From JAGMDK01 sp023128695 (GTDB lineage Bacteria > Planctomycetota > Phycisphaerae > UBA1845 > Fen-1342): 21,265 nt of DNA. Shown in pieces: positions 1-6,658 of this stretch (positions within the stretch are counted from its first letter, which is position 1; each line of letters begins with the position of its first letter). Location of the stretch: the NCBI GenBank assembly GCA_030628805.1, contig DAOVQG010000037.1, positions 1-21,265 of the forward strand, written 5' to 3'. A program made the translations under genes and the position numbers. The notes below the pieces were generated by a model. The model worked only from the letters and a program-made list of their open reading frames with translations, was not told the DNA's origin and did no database searches.

Positions 1-309
1 CGTGGTGTGCCACAGCCGGGTGCTGGCCGGCTTCGAGCAGCCGTGCAGCAGGCGCTCGGCGATCAGCGCCACGGCCAGGTCGCGCTGTCGCGCTCGCCTG
101 GACGCGATGATCGTATCAAGCCCAATCTTGCGCATCGTTCCAAGGGCCGCCTTGACGTGACCGTGGGGCATGGATCGTTCGATGGCAAAGGCGTGGTCGG
201 CCGGGACCAGCCGCTCTCCCCGCAGGGCCCGTTTGAGTGTCTCGCTGGCATCCCCGAAACGGCGATTTCGCACGAAATAACTACCGGCCAGTGGGGGGAA
301 CTTCGGGTT
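1..309 (-). pseudogene. IS1634-family transposase, 5' part, degraded and cut by the window edge
   Basis: Reading the minus strand from 309 to 1 gives an uninterrupted frame carrying IS1634 transposase N-terminal landmarks. A stretch like RALRGERLVPADHAFAIERS is followed by MPHGHVKAALGTMRKIGLD, then RARQRDLAVALIAERLL and a TRLWHTT end at the window edge. The PHGHV, LGTMRxxGLD and RDLxxAxIAxRLL blocks are what I recall of this family. The frame is preceded by an in-frame TAA at 310-312 and has no convincing ATG. The segment before the conserved block looks shortened compared with usual family members, so the 5' end is probably decayed. The catalytic DDE region would lie off the left edge and cannot be judged. 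The family call is fairly secure; whether the rest is intact is unknown. Confidence 0.72.
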
Positions 310-341
310 TTAGCAGTCGTCCATGTAGATGGCTCGTGTTG

Positions 342-1328
342 TTAGAACGCCGTCCCGCATTCCGGGCAGCGGCGTTCGGGCAGTTGCCAGAGGAGATAGT
401 CGCACTTCGCGCAGCGGGGCTCCTCAATCTCGATGTCGAACTTGAGGCCGCAAGCGGCGCACTTTGACTTGCCGGCCGCGAGCACCTGTGAGGCCGTGCA
501 GCGCGGGCAGCGTAGTTCGATCTGCGCGGGAGTCGAGGCGAGTTTATCAACCTTCCCCACCTGCTTGAGCTTCGCCACGATCAGCAGCGAGAGCGTCCCG
601 CTCGCATCCATGACGCCCACCGCTCCGAACAGGCGGTAGAAGAGGTCGTCGGTGGGTTCGAATATGATCGCCGCGGTCGACATCGCCGCCACGGCCCAGA
701 TGCACACGCTGGTCGCCCCAAGAATCCAGGTCAACGCCGGCCCGCCCGGCACGCGGATCAGCAGGCACATGTGTGCCAGCGAGAACGCAATCACCGCCAC
801 GATGCCCGTCGCCTTGGGAAACGTCGGGTCTCTCGTCGGCTCCGCCCAGATACACACCAGCAGCATGAGGAATCCGGTTGCGCAGGCGACCACTCCCAAA
901 AACGGCAAGGGAGCCCAGCTACCTCGTTCGTACAGGGCGGCCGAGGGGATCGCCAGTATGTAGTAGCCCAGCAACGCTCCCGTGGTTGCGCTGGCCCGCA
1001 CCGCCGGCTCATCCAGTCCCCCCGGCCACCAGATGCACGCGATCAGCACGCAGAAGTTGACTCCAAAGGCGAAAAAGCCGAACAGACTCAGCCTGGACCA
1101 GAGGCGGCGTTCGAGTGAGGCGGAGCAGGACATCGCGACGCCGCTGTGCACCGCCAAGGCGCCCAGCGTGAGCAAAATCCGGGCGGTCGTCTCGTTGAAC
1201 GTGCCCAGAAGCAGGGCGATGACGGCAACGAAGGCGCAGGTCGTCAGCGAAATGACCAGCACGCGGAGAAACCAGCGCTTGAGCCGCAGCCGGGCAGTGG
1301 TCAGGGCGAGTGTATCGTTGGCATTCAT
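342..1328 (-). CDS. Polytopic membrane protein with C-terminal zinc ribbon, function unknown
   Basis: This 328-residue protein has about eight hydrophobic segments between residues 20 and 260. A cytosolic-looking tail then carries four Cys pairs: CPRC and CAAC form one zinc ribbon, CAKC and CPECG a second. The ending LPERRCPECGTAF is a style I associate with many planctomycete membrane proteins. The start is ATG at 1328, preceded by AAGGAG nine bases upstream. It is the last gene of a three-gene minus-strand run after a TetR regulator and a lipoprotein, with gaps of about 30 bp, so co-transcription is likely. No catalytic motif is visible. A substrate or role cannot be assigned; envelope stress or transport under TetR control is only a guess. 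Confidence 0.8.
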   Translation of the reverse strand: MNANDTLALTTARLRLKRWFLRVLVISLTTCAFVAVIALLLGTFNETTARILLTLGALAVHSGVAMSCSASLERRLWSRLSLFGFFAFGVNFCVLIACIWWPGGLDEPAVRASATTGALLGYYILAIPSAALYERGSWAPLPFLGVVACATGFLMLLVCIWAEPTRDPTFPKATGIVAVIAFSLAHMCLLIRVPGGPALTWILGATSVCIWAVAAMSTAAIIFEPTDDLFYRLFGAVGVMDASGTLSLLIVAKLKQVGKVDKLASTPAQIELRCPRCTASQVLAAGKSKCAACGLKFDIEIEEPRCAKCDYLLWQLPERRCPECGTAF

Positions 1329-1357
1329 TGCCCGCGTCTCCTTCGTTGTCCCCTTAT

Positions 1358-1936
1358 CTACTCACGATTGCTCGGCGTGAACTCCTCGCGCAGCACGTTC
1401 AGCACCATCTGCGTGCAGTCCTCCACGGTCTGCGGGTCAACGTCGTTGAAGGCCTGGTGATGCGAGTTCAAGAGGACCGCGTAGGCGCAGGTGCCCTCCG
1501 CGTCCAGCAGATATACATGAACTCCGATCGGTATGCCTCGGCCGCCGATCATGTATTCGGACAATAAGGCGTAATTGGTCTCGAGCGGATTTTGCAGGAG
1601 GTACGCGCTGAACTCGGCGACGCTGTTACGAAACATCTTCGCCTGGTCCATGCCCCACGGACCGGTGATCGGCACCTCGGCCTCTGCGACCGTCACGACC
1701 GCCAGCTTCTCGTCCGTGAAGAAAGCTCCGATCCGCCGCGCGGCGTCGGCGTCGTAACGCGCCTGATCGGCGTCCCGTACGAAGGCCGGGAACACCCTGA
1801 GCGACGTGTCGCCGAGCCGGTCACGGAGAAGCTGCCCGGCCTCTGCGTTCACCACGCCGCCGCAGCCGCTGGTTAAGAGCGTGACAGTCCCGCACATGGC
1901 GGTGCAAACCAACCAAAATGTTCTGAGCGTTTTCAT
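1358..1936 (-). CDS. Predicted lipoprotein, unknown function
   Basis: A protein of about 192 residues beginning MKTLRTFWLVC, with a hydrophobic signal segment and a lipobox-like LLTSGC at about residues 21-26. It is therefore likely exported and lipid-anchored at Cys26. An in-frame TTG at 1969 would add 11 residues, but ATG at 1936 is preferred. It has an AGGGA ribosome site (1945-1949) eight bases upstream and gives a proper N-terminal signal peptide. The mature part is soluble-looking, with no domain I recognise; it contains GPWGMDQAKMF and a hydrophobic HVYLLD-AYAVLLNS strand pair. It sits between the TetR gene and the membrane protein gene and probably shares their transcript and regulation. 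Confidence 0.75.
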   Translation of the reverse strand: MKTLRTFWLVCTAMCGTVTLLTSGCGGVVNAEAGQLLRDRLGDTSLRVFPAFVRDADQARYDADAARRIGAFFTDEKLAVVTVAEAEVPITGPWGMDQAKMFRNSVAEFSAYLLQNPLETNYALLSEYMIGGRGIPIGVHVYLLDAEGTCAYAVLLNSHHQAFNDVDPQTVEDCTQMVLNVLREEFTPSNRE

Positions 1937-1944
1937 GGTCTGTT

Positions 1945-1949
1945 TCCCT
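1945..1949 (-). promoter_or_regulatory. Ribosome binding site fixing the lipoprotein start
   Basis: AGGGA on the minus strand lies eight bases before ATG 1936. It supports this start over the TTG at 1969, which overlaps the stop codon of the upstream TetR gene. Confidence 0.6.
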
Positions 1950-1965
1950 AAAAGATCAACTTCGA

Positions 1966-2559
1966 TCAACTCGCACGTCCTTCCAGCAAGATTTGGCCGA
2001 TGGCCTTGAACAGACGCCGCCGCTGCGTTTCGCTCACGAGCCCGAGTTCGCGGGCGATGTTGGCCACGGTGCCCAGGCCGACCACGGCCCAGGCCGCCAG
2101 GGCCGCGTCGGACAGTCCGGCGGGATCGATATCCTCCCGGTGGGCCACAATCTGTTGCCGCACGAAACGCTGATAACGCTGGTACATGTCCGCGAGGGCG
2201 GCATGTATCTCGGGGTCATCGGTCTCGCTGAGCCCGGCGAAGACGATGCGATAGTGCCCGAATTCGCCATGGTGCCTGGACTCGTAGGCTATAAGTCGCT
2301 GAGCGGCCGTCTGCCGACCATCGGTTTCCGCGAGCAGCTTCTCCCAGATCGCTACCGACGAGTCGTACACATAGCCGATAGCGGCGATGAACATGCTCTT
2401 TTTATCGGACCACAGCCGGTAGAGAATGTTCACCCGCACGCCGCAACGGCGGGCAAGTTCCGCCGTTGTCGTACGCCGATAGCCGAGTTCGGCGAACGTA
2501 TGGGCCACAATCGGCACCAGTTCGCGTCGTTTTTCGTCTGTGTGGTTCGCCCGCGGCAT
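1966..2559 (-). CDS. TetR/AcrR-family transcriptional regulator
   Basis: This 197-residue protein has a typical TetR length and layout. The N-terminal helix-turn-helix covers residues 8-55 (RRELVPIVAHTFAELGYRRT, TTAELARRCGVRVNILYRLW, then SDKKSMFIAAI). A variable all-helical ligand/dimer domain follows. These regulators usually repress their own operon and release DNA when they bind a small hydrophobic ligand. The start at 2559 has AGGA eight bases upstream. It is the first gene of a run with the lipoprotein and membrane protein, so those two are its likely targets. A palindrome matching a TetR operator overlaps its own promoter. The ligand cannot be predicted. Confidence 0.92.
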   Translation of the reverse strand: MPRANHTDEKRRELVPIVAHTFAELGYRRTTTAELARRCGVRVNILYRLWSDKKSMFIAAIGYVYDSSVAIWEKLLAETDGRQTAAQRLIAYESRHHGEFGHYRIVFAGLSETDDPEIHAALADMYQRYQRFVRQQIVAHREDIDPAGLSDAALAAWAVVGLGTVANIARELGLVSETQRRRLFKAIGQILLEGRAS

Positions 2560-2583
2560 CCGCGTGTCCTGAGGGGCTGTTCA

Positions 2584-2605
2584 ATTGTAAGTATCTGCTT
2601 ACAAT
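2584..2605. promoter_or_regulatory. Candidate TetR operator palindrome
   Basis: A perfect 8-bp inverted repeat, ATTGTAAG and CTTACAAT, with a 6-bp spacer. It starts 25 bp upstream of the TetR start codon and overlaps the predicted -10 box. Size, symmetry and position fit autorepression by the adjacent regulator. Confidence 0.7.
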
Positions 2606-2631
2606 ATGCCACGGGTCGGGTTGCTTGTCAA
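2603..2631 (-). promoter_or_regulatory. Sigma70-type promoter of the TetR operon
   Basis: On the minus strand, a perfect -35 TTGACA (2626-2631), a 17-bp spacer and a weaker -10 CATATT (2603-2608). Transcription would start inside the palindrome at 2584-2605, so a bound repressor would block it. Confidence 0.6.
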
Positions 2632-2694
2632 ATCAAAGAATGTTGGAAAATGTCGCCTTTTCCGGGTGTGGCTACTATTCGTGGCTTGGCGGTC

Positions 2695-2771
2695 TTGATG
2701 GGTGGCACGGCTGTGTCAGCCGTGTACAAGGCACAGGTATTCACGGCCGACACGGCCGTGCCACCCATCAA
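2695..2771. repeat. 77-bp palindromic repeat, copy 1
   Basis: Two 30-bp inverted arms beginning TTGATGGGTGGCACGGC enclose a 17-bp centre. Near-identical copies lie at 2915-2991 and, inverted, at 11251-11327. The flanks of this copy do not share the CTAG-type ends of the other two. It lies in the gene-free stretch 2632-3247. Confidence 0.9.
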
Positions 2772-2893
2772 CGCCTCGGGTGCCCCGCCCAGTTTCGCTG
2801 GCCGGAGGGCAGGCGAACGGGGTGGTCCGACACTTACGCCCGCCCTTATAATGAGGGTGGATTAGTGCTTAGCAGTTAGTTGATGAAGGGGAC
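2772..2893. other. Non-coding spacer, nothing recognised
   Basis: No coding frame with protein-like composition and no RNA gene is seen here. An isolated TATAAT occurs near 2848 without a convincing -35 box. A TTAGTGCTTAGC near 2863 resembles the element ends described elsewhere but has no partner. Confidence 0.4.
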
Positions 2894-3012
2894 TAGCGTT
2901 CTGTCACGCATCGCTTGATGGGTGGCACGGCTGTGTCAGCCGTGTACAAGTCGCAGGTATTCACGGCCGACACGGCCGTGCCACCCATCAACGCAACGCT
3001 GACAGGGGACTG
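2893..3012. repeat. Palindromic element around repeat copy 2
   Basis: The 77-bp palindrome at 2915-2991 is extended on the left by CTAGCGTTCTGTC plus ACGCATCGC, the same end sequence found on the folK element at 11187-11346. The right extension is a diverged inverse. AGGGGACT occurs just outside both ends (near 2887 and 3003) and may be a chance repeat or a mark of the insertion. Confidence 0.6.
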
Positions 3013-3088
3013 GCTCCGAGTTGACCTCCAGAGAGACCGGGGGAGAGCGGTGCTCGCGAGGTGCCGGTCCCCTTTTTCAACGGCCAGC

Positions 3089-3217
3089 TAGTGGTCTGAT
3101 TCATAATTGCCGCATCATGATTCAAGGTGGTGCGGGCCTCCGTGCCCGCGACTGGCGGGCAGGGACGCCCGCCCCACCGGCCAGGATAAGACGCAATCTA
3201 CATGAATCACTACACTA
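3089..3217. mobile_element. MITE-like palindromic element with TA ends
   Basis: TA (3089-3090) plus GTGGTCTGATTCAT on the left faces an inverted GTGTAGTGATTCAT plus TA (3216-3217) on the right, 11 of 14 bases matching. The interior is a GC-rich double hairpin (about 3128-3180). There is no coding capacity. It ends about 30 bp before the lipoprotein start at 3248 and may therefore affect that gene's expression. Confidence 0.55.
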
Positions 3218-3247
3218 GCGCCGGCCTACATAGTGAGAGAACCCGGT

Positions 3248-4543
3248 ATGAGAACCATCGTCGCGATCAGCCTTTCGTTGTTATTGCTGGGCGGCGGCTG
3301 CCCGCAGCCGCAGCAGTTGGGCGGCAGCTCCGCCGTCACGGCCGTCATCGGCTATACCTCCAGCACAGGGCCCGCCCCGTTTACGTTTATCGTGTCGGCC
3401 GTGGATTCGACCTCACGCAATGGGGGGCCGCTACTGTACGAGTGGGATTTCGACGACGGCACGGGCTCAACCGAAGAGGTGGTCAGGTATCTTTACGAGA
3501 ACCCCGGGTTCTACCGGGTAATCCTGCGGGTCACCGATCCGACCGGGGCTGTCGGCGTCGCCAGTCTCGACATCCATGTCCAGGGCGGCGGCGCCGTCGC
3601 GATCATCAGCGCGGACCCGACCAGTGGCTCCACGCCCCTGACCGTCCAGTTTGACGGATCGCAGAGCCTGGTCTTCGATGACACGATCCGCGACTACTTC
3701 TGGGATTTCGGCGACGGCAGCCAGTCGCAGGAATCCCAACCACAATATACTTACTACCGCGAGGGCGAATTCACCGTCACCCTCCGGATCGTGACCGCCG
3801 GCGGGGTGGAGGCCGGCACCTACACCACCATCACGGTCGGCGAGCGTTCCGCCTCACTCCAATTCGACGGCAGTAGTTACGCCTTACTGCCGCTGGGCGG
3901 CCTGCAATCTCAGAGTGCCTGCACCTTCGAGACCTGGGTCAAGCCGGAGAGCGAGGGCGGGAATGTGGTCACGGTCGGGGTGGGCTTCCTCACGCTCGAT
4001 CTGCTGCCGGATAGCAACGCCGTGCGGCTGCGAGTGTATGGAACGGAATCCAACGGCACGGCGTCACTCCCGAGCGGAACCTGGAAGCACGTCGCCCTGG
4101 TCTACGACGCCGGCGGGGATGTTGGCGGCGAGGGCGGGAATGAGGCCGGCGGTGAAGATGGCGATTCTGACGACGACACCGAGGATGATACCGCCGGCCA
4201 GACGGGGCTCTGCACGGTGTACCTGGACGGCGTCGCCATTCTCACCACGAGCGTCAGCGACCCTCTCGTCGGCGACCTCATCACGATCGGCAACGGCTTA
4301 CGCGGCAAGCTCGGGGAGGTCCGCTTCTGGTCAGTGGCACGCTCCGCCGACGAAATTGAGGCGACCCGTGGCCGGCGGCTATCGGGCTCATCAGCGGACC
4401 TGCTCGGCGTTTGGCCGCTCGATGAGGGCAGCGGACAGACTTTGCGAAACCTGGTCAGCGGGGGCAGCAGCGGGACCCTCGGTTCGAGCAAGGAAACAGA
4501 CGGAGCGGACCCGGCGTGGAGTTCGGAAGGCCCGCCGCTGTGA
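3248..4543 (+). CDS. Exported lipoprotein with two PKD domains and a LamG-like domain
   Basis: A protein of about 431 residues. The N-terminus MRTIVAISLSLLLLGGGC is a lipoprotein signal with lipobox LGGGC; ATG 3248 is chosen because it starts this signal directly. Two PKD folds follow, at about residues 30-110 (YEWDFDDGTGS ... FYRVILRVTDPTG) and 113-195 (YFWDFGDGSQS ... FTVTLRIV). A concanavalin/LamG-like domain then runs to the end (FETWVKPE, WKHVALVYD, VYLDGV, GEVRFWSVARS, WPLDEGSGQ). Such proteins usually bind carbohydrate or other surface partners outside the cell. An acidic Gly/Asp/Glu run of about 30 residues interrupts the LamG domain between two conserved strands. The gene stands alone, convergent with nusA, with a MITE-like element just upstream. 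Confidence 0.85.
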   Translation: MRTIVAISLSLLLLGGGCPQPQQLGGSSAVTAVIGYTSSTGPAPFTFIVSAVDSTSRNGGPLLYEWDFDDGTGSTEEVVRYLYENPGFYRVILRVTDPTGAVGVASLDIHVQGGGAVAIISADPTSGSTPLTVQFDGSQSLVFDDTIRDYFWDFGDGSQSQESQPQYTYYREGEFTVTLRIVTAGGVEAGTYTTITVGERSASLQFDGSSYALLPLGGLQSQSACTFETWVKPESEGGNVVTVGVGFLTLDLLPDSNAVRLRVYGTESNGTASLPSGTWKHVALVYDAGGDVGGEGGNEAGGEDGDSDDDTEDDTAGQTGLCTVYLDGVAILTTSVSDPLVGDLITIGNGLRGKLGEVRFWSVARSADEIEATRGRRLSGSSADLLGVWPLDEGSGQTLRNLVSGGSSGTLGSSKETDGADPAWSSEGPPL

Positions 4544-4569
4544 TGCCACGATCGCCAAGAAACCTTGAA

Positions 4570-4775
4570 GAAGAGCCGCGGGCTTCAGCCCGCGCGGTGC
4601 CCCGCAAGAGAGAACCACAAGAGGTCGCAAACGACCGCGCGGGCTAGAGCGATTTCAGAAAAGTCTGTTGCTTTGGGAGGGCGAGCCTCCCGGCGAGCCG
4701 CGGCTCGGCAGGAGCCTCGCCCTCCCAACGGACGCCAGATGTTTTTTGAAACTGCTCTAAAGCCCGCGGCTCTTC
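4570..4775. repeat. Palindromic repeat interrupted by a second element
   Basis: A 28-bp arm at 4570-4597 (GAAGAGCCGCGGGC start) is inverted at 4635-4775, but the right arm is split by the element at 4645-4759. The same 28 bases are found uninterrupted at 13094-13121. The repeat fills the space between the converging lipoprotein gene and nusA and could act as a bidirectional terminator-like structure, although no T tract is present. Confidence 0.85.
4645..4759. mobile_element. MITE-like element inserted at TA, with TA duplicated
   Basis: A 111-bp core bounded by TA at 4645-4646 and 4758-4759. The ends are imperfect inverted repeats: TAGAGCGATTTCAGAAAA on the left, TAGAGCAGTTTCAAAAAA on the complement of the right. 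The centre (4675-4726) is a GGGAGGGCGAG palindrome shared with the element at 9710-9798. Removing the core plus one TA restores a 28-bp repeat seen intact at 13094-13121. Confidence 0.85.
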
Positions 4776-4779
4776 TGAG

Positions 4780-6279
4780 CTAGACCCGCTCGTCAGCCGG
4801 AGTGGCTCCCTCGGATTCGGTCGGTGCAGGCTCCGGGGTCTCCCGCGGTTCCGAGGCTTGTATCTCTTCAGTAGCCGCCGTGACCGGGGGTGTCGCTCCT
4901 TCATCAGGTGGCGGCGGCTCCGGCATCGTCTCGTCAGGTGGTGATTCCGTCGTGGTGTCGTCAGCGGCTAACGGTTGACGGTTGACGGTTGACGGCATCG
5001 TCTCGTCAGGCGGTGATTCCGTCGTTGTGTCGGCCACGAACCCCGGGGCCGTCGCTGCGCTCTTCGGCTCATGGCCGGCCTCGGCGGCCACCCGTGCTTC
5101 TTCGGCCTTGGCCTTCTCCTGGGCCTCGCGTTCTTCCTCTTGTCGAATGATTTCTTCGCCGCACTCCTCGACGAGCCGTTCGGTCAGCTCCGGGTCGAGT
5201 TCCAGCTCTTTCACGAGCGGCTCCGGGCCGATCTCGTCGATATCGCCGACCGAGATGCACCCAAAGACGATCAGCTTGTCCACGAGAACGTCGTCCACGC
5301 CTTCGACCTGTTTGAGCGTGTGCTCCAGGTTTTCCAGGTGCTTGCTGTATTCCATCGGGGTGAGGATATCGACGTCCCAGCCCGTCAGCCGGGCCGCGAG
5401 CCGCACGTTCTGCCCGCGTTTGCCGATGGCGAGCGAGAGTTGGTCTTCGGCGACGACCACGGTGGCCTTGTCGAGTTCGAAGCAAAGGGCGATTTCCTGG
5501 ACCTCGGCCGGTTTGAGGGCGTTCTGGATCAGTATCTGGCTGGATTCGTTCCAGCGGACGATGTCGATTTTCTCGCCGCCGAGTTCGTCGACGATGTTCT
5601 TGATTCGGCTGCCGCGGACCCCGACGCAGGCGCCCACGGCATCAACCTTGGAGTCGATGCTGCTGACGGCGACTTTGGTGCGATAGCCGGCCTCGCGTGC
5701 CAGGGCTTTGATCTCAATTACGTGCTCGGCCACCTCGGGCACTTCGAGCTCGAACAGCCGCTCGATGAACTCGGGATGTGAACGCGAGAGGATGATCTTG
5801 ACCTGATTCGGCTGCTCGCGGACTTCGAGAATCAGGGCGCGGAGGCGCTCGCCGGGCATGTGGGCTTCGCCGGGGATCTGCTCGCTGCGCGGCAGGAAGC
5901 CTTCGGTCCGCCCGATGTTGACCAACAAGTTGCCGCCTTCGGAGCGGATGACCGACCCGGTGACGATCGTGCCCCGCCGCGCGGTGAAGTCCTCGAAAAT
6001 GCTACTCCGCTCGCGTTCGCGGGTTTTCTGGATGATCGTCTGTTTCGCGGCCTGGGCCGCGATGCGTCCCAGGACGCGTACGTCGATCGGTTGGCCGTCC
6101 ACGGTCGCCTTGATCTCCCCCTGGGCCATGTCGAGCACGACCTCGGCCTCCTCGGCGTCTTCGTAGTGCTTGCGGATCGCACCCGTCATGGCCACTTCGA
6201 TGTCGGCGACGAGGGAGTCGCGATCGATGTTCTTGTCGCGACAGATGCTGTCGATGATACGCATCAATTCCTGGTTCAT
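4780..6279 (-). CDS. nusA: Transcription termination/antitermination protein NusA
   Basis: A 499-residue cytoplasmic RNA-polymerase-associated factor. From ATG 6279: N-terminal domain to about residue 125 (MNQELMRIID, DSLVADIEVAMTGAIRKHY), S1 domain about 130-200 (GTIVTGSVIRSEGGNLLVNI), then two KH domains (GVRGSRIKNIVDELGGEKID and LSLAIGKRGQNVRLAARLTG). An HhH-like acidic segment and a long Glu/Pro/Thr-rich tail follow. An upstream in-frame ATG at 6357 would add a Cys/Arg-rich 26-residue extension encoded over a hairpin; the internal ATG with AGGA before it is preferred. The gene stands alone here: infB is not downstream, where the nusA-infB order is common. The tail contains a 40-bp direct repeat separated by heptamers (4921-5032). 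Confidence 0.95.
   Translation of the reverse strand: MNQELMRIIDSICRDKNIDRDSLVADIEVAMTGAIRKHYEDAEEAEVVLDMAQGEIKATVDGQPIDVRVLGRIAAQAAKQTIIQKTRERERSSIFEDFTARRGTIVTGSVIRSEGGNLLVNIGRTEGFLPRSEQIPGEAHMPGERLRALILEVREQPNQVKIILSRSHPEFIERLFELEVPEVAEHVIEIKALAREAGYRTKVAVSSIDSKVDAVGACVGVRGSRIKNIVDELGGEKIDIVRWNESSQILIQNALKPAEVQEIALCFELDKATVVVAEDQLSLAIGKRGQNVRLAARLTGWDVDILTPMEYSKHLENLEHTLKQVEGVDDVLVDKLIVFGCISVGDIDEIGPEPLVKELELDPELTERLVEECGEEIIRQEEEREAQEKAKAEEARVAAEAGHEPKSAATAPGFVADTTTESPPDETMPSTVNRQPLAADDTTTESPPDETMPEPPPPDEGATPPVTAATEEIQASEPRETPEPAPTESEGATPADERV
4921..5032. repeat. In-frame duplication inside the nusA tail
   Basis: Forty bases at 4921-4960 recur at 4993-5032 with two differences, so the tail contains DTTTESPPDETMP twice. 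The two copies are joined across four heptamers at 4969-4996 (TAACGGT, TGACGGT, TGACGGT, TGACGGC). The 72-bp period keeps the frame. Confidence 0.85.
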
Positions 6280-6311
6280 GGCTAGTTCATCCTGGCACTG
6301 CCGCAACGGAC

Positions 6312-6340
6312 AACAAAAACGGGCCGCGCTTGCGACCCGT
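6312..6340 (-). terminator. Intrinsic-terminator-like hairpin in the nusA leader
   Basis: On the minus strand, ACGGGTCGC pairs with GCGGCCCGT (nine pairs, one G-T) around an AAGC loop. A run of T follows at once. It lies about 33 bases before the nusA start, with no gene between it and the divergent promoter region, so it could attenuate nusA or end a short upstream RNA. Confidence 0.6.
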
Positions 6341-6650
6341 CGCAGCCCCCCAGTCATCTATTGGTCGCCTAGCCGGCCGACACCATCTCGACCGGTCTCA
6401 CGGCCCCGAACGGACACGCATCACGCGTGCCTATCGAGTTCATGTAAGTAGTTTACCTCATTCCGAAGCTGTTGCCTAGCCGCCCGCAAGGTCCGTGTTA
6501 AATCCGTCGATTGTGAGAATGGACCTCCAGGCTATCGCGCCAGCGAGGTATTCGCGTTCGGCCTGATCCAGGAAGCGACAATAACTTGGACGCCGCTGCG
6601 TTTCACTATGTGCTCGGTGATTATCCCGGGAAGCAAGGAAAAGTAGTAGT
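6341..6650. other. Divergent intergenic region between nusA and the EF-hand gene
   Basis: It must hold the start signals for nusA (minus) and the EF-hand gene (plus). I looked for a tRNA ahead of nusA, as in some bacteria, and saw none. No promoter here is close enough to consensus to call. Confidence 0.4.
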
Positions 6651-6655
6651 GGAGG
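6651..6655 (+). promoter_or_regulatory. Ribosome binding site of the EF-hand gene
   Basis: GGAGG lies three bases before ATG 6659 and six before a second, adjacent ATG at 6662. Spacing slightly favours the second ATG; the difference is one residue. Confidence 0.6.
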
Positions 6656-6658
6656 AAA

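Noticed and set aside
1993..2865. 290-codon plus-strand open frame
   Set aside because: Antisense to the TetR gene, then runs through palindromic repeats; not protein-like.
6280..6357. N-terminal extension of NusA from ATG 6357
   Set aside because: The extension is encoded across a terminator-like hairpin, is unlike NusA, and the ATG at 6279 has a ribosome site.
6341..6480. A tRNA gene ahead of nusA
   Set aside because: No acceptor stem or T arm could be built on the minus strand.
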